Part shown: positions 27,064-36,471 of the stretch, piece after piece
Numbering within the stretch: the stretch's first letter is position 1
Layout of the letters: the number at the start of each line of letters is the position of its first letter
NCBI GenBank assembly: GCA_035443885.1
Contig: DAOMNO010000012.1
Coordinates: 49,191-113,190 of the forward strand
Source of the DNA: DAOMNO01 sp035443885
GTDB lineage: Bacteria; Planctomycetota; Phycisphaerae; Phycisphaerales; SM1A02
Direction: 5' to 3'
Length of the DNA: 64,000 nt
Translations under genes and position numbers: made by a program
Notes under the pieces: model-generated
The model's input: the letters and a program-made list of their open reading frames with translations, nothing else
Databases searched by the model: none
Told to the model about the DNA's origin: nothing

Positions 27064-30000
27064 TTATGGGCACGCCCCCCACGCGCCAAGTAGGATCAGC
27101 AGGTCCTGCACATCAACCGTGCCATCCAGATTGAGGTCCGCCGGGCAGCCTGTGCACGGTCCCCACGCGCCCAACAGGGCCAGCAGGTCGAGCACATCAA
27201 CCTGCCCGTTGGCATCAAGATCACCGGGGCACGCTGGCATCACATCCTCGCACACGAACAGTCGCAATCGGAAACGGTCGATCGCCGCTTCAACGAGAGC
27301 CTGTGGATCGTAATCCGACGCGACGAAGCGCACCTGAACCTGCGAGGTCAGCGGCACGAGGTCATTCACATCAAATTTCGCGTAGTACCATCCGCCCGCG
27401 GTGCCCGGCCCTGCAGGGCCGACCGTTTCCGCGTTGACCCATGTCTGTCCACCATCCGCGCTCACATCCACCTGGAAAATATCAACATTCGGGTTCGCAC
27501 CGGCACTGTTGCTGTACCAACGCTGATAACTCACAGTCGCGCGAATCGCTTTCGACACATCAAACACAGGCGAAAACAGCGTTGTCTTGCCAAAGTCCAC
27601 ATCGTTCGCGCCTGCGCCGCCGCCCGGATGCTGCCCGGTGATGTAGCACATCAACCCAACAAATGGCGCACTCGGCTGCACAGGCACGCCACCCACGAAT
27701 GTGCCAACAGGATCGGCCAGTTCCCAAATGCCCGCTACTGCATCGTCATCCGGTGCGCCCACCGTCCAGCCCAGATGTTCATCAAAATCGTCTGCGAATA
27801 ACGTCTGCACGACGCCGACTTCAGCGAGATATGTCTGCTGCGGCGCTTGCGCCGGGCTGTACGTAACACCACTGATGGAACCCTGCGCGGTGAAGAAGTA
27901 GTCGAAGTTCATGCCGCAGGCGAGCGAGGGCAACACCGCCTGATAGAGTTCCCCGCCAAGCGGTTGCATGGCAACCTGCGCCCAGTCGCCCTTGTCAACG
28001 CGATAGTGGAACGTCGGCGATCCAGAGACCACATCCTCGTTCACCGAGTGCACACGCACCAGAATCGGTGTCGGCTGGCCCGGCGGCACAATCGCAGGCA
28101 GACCTTCCGGGAAGCGCACCAGTGTGCGAACCAGCTTCGGCCCCGCAGCAAGCGAGAATCGCTGCGGCCCTTCAGGCACGTTGTGGCCGATCACGTGCAC
28201 CGTCCAGATGCCCGGCGTAACGGTATCCACCACCACCTGCTCCAGATTGTTCACGCGATCCGGCCCGGTGCGAACCGCTGGTGCGCCGGGGTCCGCAGGG
28301 TTGAGCGTCCATGGATAGTACACCCCGCCACCTTCGCCCGGCCCAACAATGATGATGTCAAGATCATTCACGAGCACGTTGGTGACATTCGGGCTTGCGG
28401 GGAAGTCGTCCCACGCCAGCGTCGCCTTGATGCCCGCGCCGGATGCCGCCGTCGCTTCATCAATGTGAATGATGTACGTGAGCGTCTGGCCCTGCACGAT
28501 CTGACCTTCAAGGAAGTTGTCGGTTCGCATGAAGTCGATCGCATCGCGCACCTGCACGAGACCGTAACCCGTCTGATGATCGGGCCCAACGTTCTGCAAG
28601 TCCATCGCCGTCTGCACAAAGAGAGCCTTCATCGTGGAAGGCAGAAAGTCAGGATCACCCGGATTGTGCGTGCGGAAGTCCTGCAAAAGCAGCGCCGCCA
28701 GTCCTGTTACCGTTGGGCACGCCATGGATGTGCCGCACGCCGTTGAGTATCCACCCGAACTGGACGTGGAGACCACGCCATTACCGGCGCCGATCTTACA
28801 GCCCGGCGCTGAGACATCCGGCTTCAATCGCCCATCATTGCAAGGCCCCCAGCTTGTGAAGCTCGTCACCGAATTGTCGTCGGCGTTCAGTGCCCCGACC
28901 GTCAGATGGTTCTTCGCGCACGCGGGCGGCGCAGTGGTGTAGTACAGGTTGCCGCAGTTCGTACTTTGTCGCTCGTTGCCGTTGGCCCACACCACACGCA
29001 AGGGAGAGCCAAGCCCACCGCGCACAATACTGTCGATAACGGACGACGTCAGCCCATACTCGCCGGTGATTGAACACGGGAAACCGTTGGTCGCGGTGTT
29101 GGTGCCGATCGAGTTGTTCGCGAGCGTAACGCCCTGCACGTTGAGCGCATCGTCGTAATCCGTCTCAATGTCGCCTGGGTTCGTGTACAGAAAAATGCCG
29201 CCGCCGGACCATTGAAAGCCGTAGGACTCAATGGTTACACCCGGCGCCATGCCGCGCAGGTGCTGATTCGGGCTTCCCGTGCCATCACCGCCGATGGTTC
29301 CTGAAACGTGCGTCGCGTGATTGCTGAGGTTCGAGTTGTCGCGCACCGTGAGCCTGCCGCCGAAGTCGGAATGCGAAGCCAGCGCGTGCCCGCCGTCGAA
29401 CACCATCACCTTCACGCCTGACCCATCAAGGTTGTAAGGCGCCGCCTGTGCTTCATTCGCCTGCGTTACCTCGCGATTCTCCGCGTTGAGTTCCTGCAGC
29501 GCAGGCATCGGCGGCTCCACCCATTGCACTTCGTCGCGCATCGCGATCGGCACGGCTTGCGAGCGAGGCAGTTCCAGCACCATGCCGTTGATCGTCCGAA
29601 GCTCCGACCGAATCAACGCCCCGTGCGCCAGCGCAACCTGCCTTGCCACACCACGATCAACATCCGGGTGGAACAGCACGCACACCGCGACAACATCTTC
29701 CGCTTCAGCTCGCGCGCCGTTCCTCGCCGCAGGCGCTTGCCCGACGATCGACCACGCGGGAAATGCATCATCCAGAATCATCCGGTGCATCTTGTGCGCC
29801 GCTTCCACCGGCTGCACCGCGCGAAGCGATTGCACACGGGACAGCGCATCCACATTCAGCACGGCGCCGTCAAGATGCGCAAAGAACGCATTGGAGCCAA
29901 GTGAAGCAAGCAGCCGCACACCCGCAGCAGCCATCACTTCACGCTCCGCTTGGGTAACAGGTCGATCAAACCGAATAATCACCCTGCGGGAATGCTCGCC

Positions 30001-30171
30001 CGCAAGCAGTTGACGGGCATCGCGAGCTGCGTCCACGGGGGCCTTGACGGCAAACACATCCGCTGCGGAACGCCACGCGATCGGCTGCACATCTGCCGCC
30101 GCACTCAGGGCATTCGTCAATGTGAAAATCACAACGCCTGCAACCCCCAAACGAAAACGCGAGATCGCCAT
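27064..30171 (-). CDS. Secreted subtilisin-like serine protease (S8) with dockerin-like tail
   Basis: About 1035 residues from the ATG at 30169-30171, four bases after AGGAGG. Residues 1-26 look like a signal peptide and about 60-225 a propeptide-like region. The S8 triad is Asp259 (VMVFDGG), His288 (NHATHVSGT) and Ser482 (ACGTSMACP). Asp is followed by Gly-Gly rather than Ser-Gly. After the protease come beta-sandwich regions, one with a P/proprotein-like jelly roll (DVFQVDVSADGGQTW). The C-terminus is two dockerin-like repeats ending LLGAWGPC and LLGAWGACP. It is likely an extracellular or surface protease. A longer frame of 27 residues exists but lacks an RBS. Confidence 0.9.
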   Translation of the reverse strand: MAISRFRLGVAGVVIFTLTNALSAAADVQPIAWRSAADVFAVKAPVDAARDARQLLAGEHSRRVIIRFDRPVTQAEREVMAAAGVRLLASLGSNAFFAHLDGAVLNVDALSRVQSLRAVQPVEAAHKMHRMILDDAFPAWSIVGQAPAARNGARAEAEDVVAVCVLFHPDVDRGVARQVALAHGALIRSELRTINGMVLELPRSQAVPIAMRDEVQWVEPPMPALQELNAENREVTQANEAQAAPYNLDGSGVKVMVFDGGHALASHSDFGGRLTVRDNSNLSNHATHVSGTIGGDGTGSPNQHLRGMAPGVTIESYGFQWSGGGIFLYTNPGDIETDYDDALNVQGVTLANNSIGTNTATNGFPCSITGEYGLTSSVIDSIVRGGLGSPLRVVWANGNERQSTNCGNLYYTTAPPACAKNHLTVGALNADDNSVTSFTSWGPCNDGRLKPDVSAPGCKIGAGNGVVSTSSSGGYSTACGTSMACPTVTGLAALLLQDFRTHNPGDPDFLPSTMKALFVQTAMDLQNVGPDHQTGYGLVQVRDAIDFMRTDNFLEGQIVQGQTLTYIIHIDEATAASGAGIKATLAWDDFPASPNVTNVLVNDLDIIIVGPGEGGGVYYPWTLNPADPGAPAVRTGPDRVNNLEQVVVDTVTPGIWTVHVIGHNVPEGPQRFSLAAGPKLVRTLVRFPEGLPAIVPPGQPTPILVRVHSVNEDVVSGSPTFHYRVDKGDWAQVAMQPLGGELYQAVLPSLACGMNFDYFFTAQGSISGVTYSPAQAPQQTYLAEVGVVQTLFADDFDEHLGWTVGAPDDDAVAGIWELADPVGTFVGGVPVQPSAPFVGLMCYITGQHPGGGAGANDVDFGKTTLFSPVFDVSKAIRATVSYQRWYSNSAGANPNVDIFQVDVSADGGQTWVNAETVGPAGPGTAGGWYYAKFDVNDLVPLTSQVQVRFVASDYDPQALVEAAIDRFRLRLFVCEDVMPACPGDLDANGQVDVLDLLALLGAWGPCTGCPADLNLDGTVDVQDLLILLGAWGACP

Positions 30172-30404
30172 CATTCCTCCTGCTTCGCAACCCCGGCGGG
30201 TGGGCGTGAAACTGAACCTGTAGTGTAACGGCTGCGCCGCAGCGAACCTCATGGGTTTTTGCTGTCAGCCGATACTGCTTATCGGTCGAACCGGTTGCTG
30301 CGAATGTGAAACCGCAGGCATCATGTCGGCATCGCGCCTATCGTTGCCCCGATTCGACCGAACCGGCACGCCTGCCAAGCCGAATCATTCCAACCGGCCA
30401 ACCT

Positions 30405-31611
30405 ATGCCTGACACCCGCCGATCAAATGGTCTGATTCCGGGGGCAAATCCCGCCCCTGACGCATGGGATGCGCCATGTTCGCCCACATTCACCCATCGG
30501 CTACGTTTCACCGTTGACGCCTTCAATCCCAAAAAACGACGTGCTCCGATCGGTGATGATGACCGACGAGCGCTTCACTGGTCGCGTACTGGCCTGCATT
30601 GATGCTGGCGTTCATCAGGCATGGCCCGATCTGACCGAGCGGCTGCACGATTACTTCAATGTTCGCACCTCGCCACTGCGGCTCGTGGCTCAGCCGCTCA
30701 TCGTAACCGGTGGCGAAGCTGCGAAGAACGACCGCACCGTCGTTGACACCGTTGTCCGTGCAATTCACGAGCATCGCATCTGTCGCCGATCGTTCGTACT
30801 CGCGATCGGCGGCGGCGCGATGCTCGACGCCGTCGGCTTCGCTGCTGCAACCGCGCATCGCGGCGTGCGACTCGTGCGCATGCCCACCACCACACTCGCA
30901 CAGGACGACGCGGCCATCGGCGTCAAGAACGGCATCAACGCATTCGGCAAGAAAAACTTTCTCGGCACCTTCTCGCCGCCCTGGGCCGTCATCAACGACG
31001 AACGCTTCCTTGAAACACTCTCTAATCGCGACTGGCGCAGCGGGTTAAGCGAAGCTGTGAAGGTCGCGATCGTCAAAGATGCCTCGCTCTTTGATGCGAT
31101 TGAACATCACGGCGCACAGCTTGGGGCACGTTCGCAGGACGCACTTCGACCGATTCTTCGCCGATGCGCTGAACTCCATATGCGCCACATCGTCGAAGGG
31201 GGCGATCCGTTTGAAACCGACGAGGCGCGACCGCTCGACTTCGGCCACTGGGCCGCGCATAAACTGGAACAGATGACCGCCTTTGAGCTTCGGCACGGCG
31301 AAGCGGTCGCCATCGGCATTGCCATCGACACGGTGTACGCAGCGATCATCGGTTTGCTTCCGTGGCCCGCCGCCGACCGCGTATGTAGCGCGTTGCAGGT
31401 CATCGGCTTCGAACTGCATCACGATCGGCTGGCTGAGCATGACCGGCTGCTGGAAGGGCTTGAAGAGTTTCGCGAGCATCTCGGCGGCAGGCTCACGATT
31501 TCATTGCCGAAAAGCATCGGACATGCCGTCGATGTCCACGAAATCGACCGGGCCGCCATGATGGAAGCGATTGACCACATCCGCCTGCTGCGATCCGCCC
31601 CGCTGCACTGA
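30405..31611 (+). CDS. eboD: EboD-like 3-dehydroquinate-synthase-family protein, apparent frameshift at A6
   Basis: Sugar-phosphate-cyclase-fold protein of the ebo cluster. Downstream of 30537 the frame shows the NAD-binding GGGAMLDAVGF, the loop PTTTLAQDDAAIGVKNGINAFGKKNFLGTF, and metal ligands Glu (SEAVKVA), His (FGHWAAHK) and His (RHGEAVAIG). The open frame alone starts at 30469 or at the ATG at 30556. In the other frame, from the ATG at 30405, the residues just upstream read FTHRLRFTVDAFNPK, which fits the usual N-terminus of this family and joins to NDVLRSVM if one A of the A6 run (30531-30536) is skipped. So the gene is either frameshifted, has a sequencing indel, or starts downstream. 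It heads a tight operon. Confidence 0.8.
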
Positions 31612-31677
31612 TCGCAGCATCCGCAATCGCGGTTTCTCTTCCGTTTCCCAATGGAATCGCATACGCTGTGTGCTGAA

Positions 31678-31977
31678 ATGAGCACGCAGCACACATGTCC
31701 ATTACCCCGGTCGAAGGTGATCGAGCAGTATTTTCTTGAACACCGCGCAAAGCTGCTTGATCTCGCTGCGTTTCTCGATCGCATTGATCGCGCCGCGCCT
31801 GATGCGAATGCGCCACACGAAGACTTCCGCATCACCGCCATGCGCCGCGCAGTTTCAGTCCTGCTTGATGAAAAGCCCGGCCGCGCCAAACGCATTCAGG
31901 AACTCTTCAGCGATCATTCCACGACACCGATCGACAAAGCGCCCGGCAAAGGCGCGACCGGCGCCGTTCCGCTCTGA
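31678..31977 (+). CDS. Small protein of unknown function in the ebo cluster
   Basis: 99 residues from the ATG at 31678; an ATG nine codons earlier is possible. The sequence has a hydrophobic helix (VIEQYFLEHRAKLLDLAAFLDRID) and a basic helix (FRITAMRRAVSVLLDEKPGRAKRIQELFSD), so it looks all-helical and soluble. It is not EboA, which is longer. Its place inside the operon, between eboD and eboB, suggests a role with them. I do not recognise a family. Confidence 0.7.
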   Translation: MSTQHTCPLPRSKVIEQYFLEHRAKLLDLAAFLDRIDRAAPDANAPHEDFRITAMRRAVSVLLDEKPGRAKRIQELFSDHSTTPIDKAPGKGATGAVPL

Positions 31978-32014
31978 AAAACCGTCCCCCATCAACTGAC
32001 AACTGCTCACCCCC

Positions 32015-32824
32015 GTGCACTACATCGACCCCCACATCCACATGGTTTCGCGCACTACGGACGACTACTTCCGCATGGCGCAGGCAGGGTGCGTTGCCAT
32101 CACCGAGCCGGCGTTCTGGGCGGGGTTCGATCGCTCATCGCCTCAGGGTTTCTACGACTATTTCACGCTGCTGACGGACTACGAGCCGAAGCGTGCCGCT
32201 GCGTACAACATCAAGCATTACTGCTGGATTTGCATCAACCCCAAAGAAGCCGAAGACCCCGGCTTCGCACGCGAAGTCATGCAGCTCATTCCGGACTTTC
32301 TGAAGAAACCCACAGTGCTCGGCGTCGGTGAAATCGGCCTCAACAAAAACTCAAAGAACGAACTCACCATCTTTGAGGAACAAGTCGCCATCGCAGCAAA
32401 GCACAACCAGCTCATTCTCGTGCATACACCTCACCTTGAGGACAAGCTCAAGGGCACGAAACTCATCATCGATGCCATCCGCCGAAATACGAACATCGAC
32501 CCCGGCCGCGTGCTGATCGATCACGTTGAAGAGCATACGGCGAAGATCGTGCTGGACGCAGGCTTCTGGGCGGGAATGACGCTCTACCCGGATACAAAGT
32601 GCACACCACAACGCGCAGCCGACATCATTGAGCAGTATGGCGATGAGCGCATCTGGATCAACTCCGCAGGCGACTGGGGATGCAGCGACCCGATGGCGGT
32701 GCCCAAGTGTCGCGTTGAAATGAAACGGCGCGGCCACTCGCGAAATGTGATCGAGAAGATTTCCTTCGGCAATCCGCGAGCGTTCCTCAGCCAATGTGAG
32801 AAGTTCGTTCTCGATGACGCCTGA
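32015..32824 (+). CDS. eboB: EboB-like TatD-family metal-dependent hydrolase
   Basis: 269 residues from a GTG at 32015 (MHYIDPHIHMVSRT). TIM-barrel metal-binding features: HxH (DPHIHM), Glu (VLGVGEIGLNKN), His (LVHTPHLED), His (LIDHVEEHT) and Asp (INSAGDWGCSD). This matches the TatD-like component of ebo clusters. Its natural substrate is unknown. It is the third gene of the operon and overlaps eboE by 11 bases. Confidence 0.85.
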   Translation: MHYIDPHIHMVSRTTDDYFRMAQAGCVAITEPAFWAGFDRSSPQGFYDYFTLLTDYEPKRAAAYNIKHYCWICINPKEAEDPGFAREVMQLIPDFLKKPTVLGVGEIGLNKNSKNELTIFEEQVAIAAKHNQLILVHTPHLEDKLKGTKLIIDAIRRNTNIDPGRVLIDHVEEHTAKIVLDAGFWAGMTLYPDTKCTPQRAADIIEQYGDERIWINSAGDWGCSDPMAVPKCRVEMKRRGHSRNVIEKISFGNPRAFLSQCEKFVLDDA

Positions 32825-34088
32825 CGCTGCCAACGCCGTCCACGCTTCACATACGCCGCAACACGGCGAAGCGTCGCTGCGTGCCGAACGCATCATCGGG
32901 TACTGCACTAATGTTCATGCAGGGGCCACACTGGAGCAGACGCAATCGAACCTGAAACAGCACGCGCTCGCCGTGAAAACAATCGTCTCCCCGCATCATC
33001 CCATGAGCATCGGTCTCTGGCTTTCTGCGCGCGCTGCTCGTGAGCTGCACGAGGGCGATTCACTCAAACAGTTTCGAGCGTGGCTTGATGAAATCGGCCT
33101 CAATGTTTTTACGCTCAACGGCTTTCCCTGCGGCGACTTCCACGAGCCAATCGTCAAGCACCGCGTGTACCAACCGACTTGGGCGGAGCCTGCGCGATTG
33201 GCGTACACGCTCGACCTCGTGAACATCCTTGCTGCGCTGCTGCCGGATGGTGAAGAAGGCAGCATCTCCACGTTGCCGATCGGCTGGCCGCCTGAGTCGG
33301 CACGCCAATCAGAAACGGAGTCGCTTCTTGCATCATCCGCAGCACAACTTGTGCAGGTCGCTGATGCGTGTGCGCAGCTTGAAGCTGAGACCGGCCGCGT
33401 CATTCATCTTGATCTCGAACCTGAACCGGGATGCATTCTTCAGCGAAGTGAGGATGTCATTGGGTTTTTCGAGAAACATGTGGCCTCGCATGAGCAGGAT
33501 CGCGATCTTCGCCGATACCTGCGCGTCTGTCATGACATCTGCCACGCTGCGGTCATGTTTGAGGATCAGGCTGAGCTGTTCGACCGCTACGACCATGCTG
33601 GCATTCGTGTCGGCAAAGTACAGGTATCTTCCGCCGTACGAGTACGGTTTGAAGCCATGGATGAATCGCAGCGGCACACCGCGTTCGACCAGCTCCGCGC
33701 GTTCAGCGAGCAGCGCTATCTCCATCAAACCGTCATCCGCCCGCCTGATGAACGCGCGACGCCGCTCTTTTACGAAGACCTTTCTGCCGCGCTGGACGCG
33801 GAACCGCCACGAGGCGAATGGCGTGTGCACTTCCACGTGCCGATCTTCCTCGGCGAGTTCGGCCATCTCGAATCAACGCGAGATCAGATCGTGCGCTGCC
33901 TCTGGCTGCTGCGCGACCGCGCGGAAGTGCGCCACTTTGAAGTGGAAACCTACGCATGGGACGTGCTGCCTGAGTCCATGCGCAGCGGGCCGCTTGCGGA
34001 AGGCATCGCCCGCGAAATGCAGTGGCTGCGCGACCGATTCGCACAGCCGCCAGCCAGCGGCAATGGCGCACACGGAGACGAATCGTGA
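32814..34088 (+). CDS. eboE: EboE-like TIM-barrel (sugar-isomerase-fold) protein
   Basis: 424 residues from the ATG at 32814, overlapping the eboB stop. Features include GYCTNVHAGATLEQT, GLWLSARAARELH, FTLNGFPCGDFH, IHLDLEPEPGCIL, RRYLRVCHDICHAAVMFE, KVQVSSAVRV and WRVHFHVPIFLGEFGHLESTRDQ. The order of Glu, His and Asp residues is that of xylose-isomerase-like barrels and of the EboE family of metabolite-traffic proteins. The stop overlaps eboC by four bases. Confidence 0.85.
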   Translation: MTPDAANAVHASHTPQHGEASLRAERIIGYCTNVHAGATLEQTQSNLKQHALAVKTIVSPHHPMSIGLWLSARAARELHEGDSLKQFRAWLDEIGLNVFTLNGFPCGDFHEPIVKHRVYQPTWAEPARLAYTLDLVNILAALLPDGEEGSISTLPIGWPPESARQSETESLLASSAAQLVQVADACAQLEAETGRVIHLDLEPEPGCILQRSEDVIGFFEKHVASHEQDRDLRRYLRVCHDICHAAVMFEDQAELFDRYDHAGIRVGKVQVSSAVRVRFEAMDESQRHTAFDQLRAFSEQRYLHQTVIRPPDERATPLFYEDLSAALDAEPPRGEWRVHFHVPIFLGEFGHLESTRDQIVRCLWLLRDRAEVRHFEVETYAWDVLPESMRSGPLAEGIAREMQWLRDRFAQPPASGNGAHGDES

Positions 34089-34978
34089 GTGCGATCAAAC
34101 GCTACGTTGAGTTGGCGCGCCTCTCCAACGCGCCCACTGTCATCACCAATGTGCTCGTCGGGACTGCCATCGGCGGCGCATCGCTCACCGCTGACTGGCT
34201 CACCATCCTCGCGCTCACTGTCGCGATCCTTCTGCTTTACATCGCAGGCATGGCGCTCAACGACGCGATGGACGCGGAAGTCGATCGTCGGGAGCGGCCG
34301 CATCGCCCGATTCCGTCAGGCCGCGTGTCCGTACAGGCTGCATACCGGGTGGCGTGTCTCAGCATGGCCGGCGGCATTGCGATCGCCGCAGTGTTCGGCT
34401 TCGCTTCAGGTATTCTTGCTTCCGCTCTGGTCATCGCCATCGTGCTCTACAACGCGCTCCATCGGCGATTTGGCGGCGCAGTCGTCTTCATGGGTCTCTG
34501 CCGCGGCCTCGTGTATCTCACCGTGGCGACCGCGCTCGAAGGCAACTGGACGATTAACTGGGCGACTGCTGTTCCCATCGCGGGCGCTATGACGGTCTAC
34601 GTCATGCTGCTCACACTCATCGCACGCAGCGAGGCTGCCGCCCCGCCGACTGCTTTCTCACCCCTTCCGCTGCGATTGGCGATCATGATGATCGCCGCTG
34701 CGCTCGCGCCAGCGCTGTGGATTGTGCCGACGGGCGCGTGGGGCTGGACACCCTCGATCGTCGCTGCGATGGCTGCCGTGCTGGCTTTGGTGGCCGCGCA
34801 GCGTTTTCTCCTTTCGCGTCCCTCTCAACTCAAGCCTGCCGTCATGGCGATGCTCGCCGCAATCTGTCTTGTCGATGCCTACTTCCTCACACTGCTCGAC
34901 CAGCCGGGCCTAGCCATCGCCGCCGCCGCGTGCTGGGCAGCCACGACGCTCGCCCACCGCCGCATCGCGGGTACATAA
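34085..34978 (+). CDS. eboC: EboC-like UbiA-family prenyltransferase
   Basis: 297 residues from a GTG at 34085, overlapping the eboE stop (GTGA). It is a polytopic membrane protein. The first Asp-rich motif is NDAMDAEVDRRERPHRPIPSG (NDxxDxxxD plus Arg). Several hydrophobic helices follow, with AICLVDAYFLTLLD near the end. UbiA-type enzymes join prenyl diphosphates to acceptors in the membrane. In ebo clusters this member may handle the lipid-linked or membrane-embedded step of precursor export, but that is inference. Confidence 0.85.
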   Translation: MSAIKRYVELARLSNAPTVITNVLVGTAIGGASLTADWLTILALTVAILLLYIAGMALNDAMDAEVDRRERPHRPIPSGRVSVQAAYRVACLSMAGGIAIAAVFGFASGILASALVIAIVLYNALHRRFGGAVVFMGLCRGLVYLTVATALEGNWTINWATAVPIAGAMTVYVMLLTLIARSEAAAPPTAFSPLPLRLAIMMIAAALAPALWIVPTGAWGWTPSIVAAMAAVLALVAAQRFLLSRPSQLKPAVMAMLAAICLVDAYFLTLLDQPGLAIAAAACWAATTLAHRRIAGT

Positions 34979-35014
34979 CAGACATCAGCTTGCTGCACGG
35001 GCTATATTGACACC

Positions 35015-36403
35015 GTGCCGCATCCGACCGTCGTCATCAATGTGGTAGGTCTCACCGAATCGCTCATCGGCGACTGGTCCCCTCATCTGCAAGCCTTCGC
35101 TCGCGAGAACACGCTGCGCACCCTCAAGCCTGCGTTTCCGGCGGTAACCACCACCGTGCAGTCGTCAATGCTCACCGGCGTATCGCCGCGCGAGCACGGC
35201 ATCGTCGGCAACGGCTGGTACAACCGCGAATACAACGAGATTCACTTCTGGAAACAGTCCAACGCGCTCGTTAAGAGCGAAAAAGTCTGGGAGACAGCAC
35301 GGCAGCGAGATCCATCCGTTACCTGCGCCAACATGTTCTGGTGGTACAACATGTACTCCAGCGTGAACTGGTCCGTTACACCGCGACCGATCTACAAAGC
35401 GGATGGACGCAAGATTCCCGATGTGTACAGCGAACCACCGGACCTGCGCTCGATCTTGCAGGAGAGGCTGGGCCGCTTTCCGCTGTTCAACTTCTGGGGG
35501 CCTCGCGCGGGCATTGCGTCCAGTCGATGGATCGCCGAAGCAAGCATGATCGTGGAAGAACTGCACAGCCCCACGCTGATGCTGATCTACCTGCCTCACC
35601 TGGATTACGACCTGCAACGCTTCGGGCCGGATGGCGAGGAAGCCAAGCAGGCTGTCACGGAAATCGACGAAATCATTGGCGATCTCATCACGTTCTATCG
35701 TTCGCGCGGGCGCGGCACGCGACTCATGATCGTCAGTGAATACGGCATCGAACCCGTCAACGACGCCATACACATCAATCGGCTGCTTCGTGAAGACCGC
35801 GCGCTGCGGGTGCGGGAAGAAGACGGTCTGGAACTGCTCGACCCCGGCGCAAGCGATGCCTTCGCCATCGTCGATCATCAGATCGCCCATGTCTATGTGC
35901 GCGATCAAGCAAACGTCGAGCGCTACGCCGCCTTTCTGCAAAACGCAACGGGCGTGGAACGCGCGCTCACGCGGCAAGATCAGGCATCGCTTGGCATCAA
36001 CCATGAACGATCAGGCGACATCATCCTCATCGCCGAGCCGGGCAAGTGGTTCAGCTACGACTACTGGCTTGAAGATTCCAAAGCGCCGGACTTCGCTCGT
36101 ACGGTCGATATTCACCGCAAGCCGGGATACGACCCGCTCGAACTGTTCATCGACCCGGCCATCCGTGCGCCGCGCCTGAAACTGGCTGGCAAACTGCTGC
36201 AAATGAAAGCGGGCTTCCGCACCCTCATGGATGTCATCCCGTTGAACACTTCACTTGTGCGCGGCTCGCATGGCCGCGTCGATCAGGCTCGACCGCATCG
36301 ACCTGTACTCATCGCTGCTCCGCCGTTGGCGAAGAACGACGCTGAACTTGCCAGCTCCGCTGTGCACGATGTGATGTTGTCGCACCTGTTCGACAGCATC
36401 TGA
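35015..36403 (+). CDS. EboF-like type I phosphodiesterase/nucleotide pyrophosphatase
   Basis: 462 residues from a GTG at 35015. It has the alkaline-phosphatase-superfamily fold features of nucleotide pyrophosphatases: the nucleophile segment FPAVTTTVQSSMLTGVSPREHGIVGNGWY, LPHLDYDLQRFGPDG with Asp and His ligands, and VSEYGI. A C-terminal GSHGR could supply the last His. It lies 36 bp after eboC and completes the cluster. ebo clusters of cyanobacteria carry a similar last gene. No signal peptide is seen, so it may act in the cytosol. A bidirectional terminator follows. Confidence 0.8.
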   Translation: MPHPTVVINVVGLTESLIGDWSPHLQAFARENTLRTLKPAFPAVTTTVQSSMLTGVSPREHGIVGNGWYNREYNEIHFWKQSNALVKSEKVWETARQRDPSVTCANMFWWYNMYSSVNWSVTPRPIYKADGRKIPDVYSEPPDLRSILQERLGRFPLFNFWGPRAGIASSRWIAEASMIVEELHSPTLMLIYLPHLDYDLQRFGPDGEEAKQAVTEIDEIIGDLITFYRSRGRGTRLMIVSEYGIEPVNDAIHINRLLREDRALRVREEDGLELLDPGASDAFAIVDHQIAHVYVRDQANVERYAAFLQNATGVERALTRQDQASLGINHERSGDIILIAEPGKWFSYDYWLEDSKAPDFARTVDIHRKPGYDPLELFIDPAIRAPRLKLAGKLLQMKAGFRTLMDVIPLNTSLVRGSHGRVDQARPHRPVLIAAPPLAKNDAELASSAVHDVMLSHLFDSI

Positions 36404-36418
36404 ACATGGTTAACGAAA

Positions 36419-36440
36419 CAGGGCGGCCGAAGCCGCCCTG
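36419..36440. terminator. Terminator between ebo cluster and secreted-protein gene
   Basis: A perfect 9-bp stem (CAGGGCGGC, 36419-36427; GCCGCCCTG, 36432-36440) with a CGAA loop. On the minus strand it is followed by TTTCGTT. It probably ends the minus-strand gene at 36472-38259 and also the ebo operon. Confidence 0.72.
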
Positions 36441-36471
36441 CAACCATGCATCGACGATCAGTTGAAAACGA

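Noticed and set aside
30530..30537. A AAA AAC as a slippery heptamer for programmed -1 frameshifting in eboD
   Set aside because: The frames need a +1 (or -2) change, not -1, so this mechanism does not fit.
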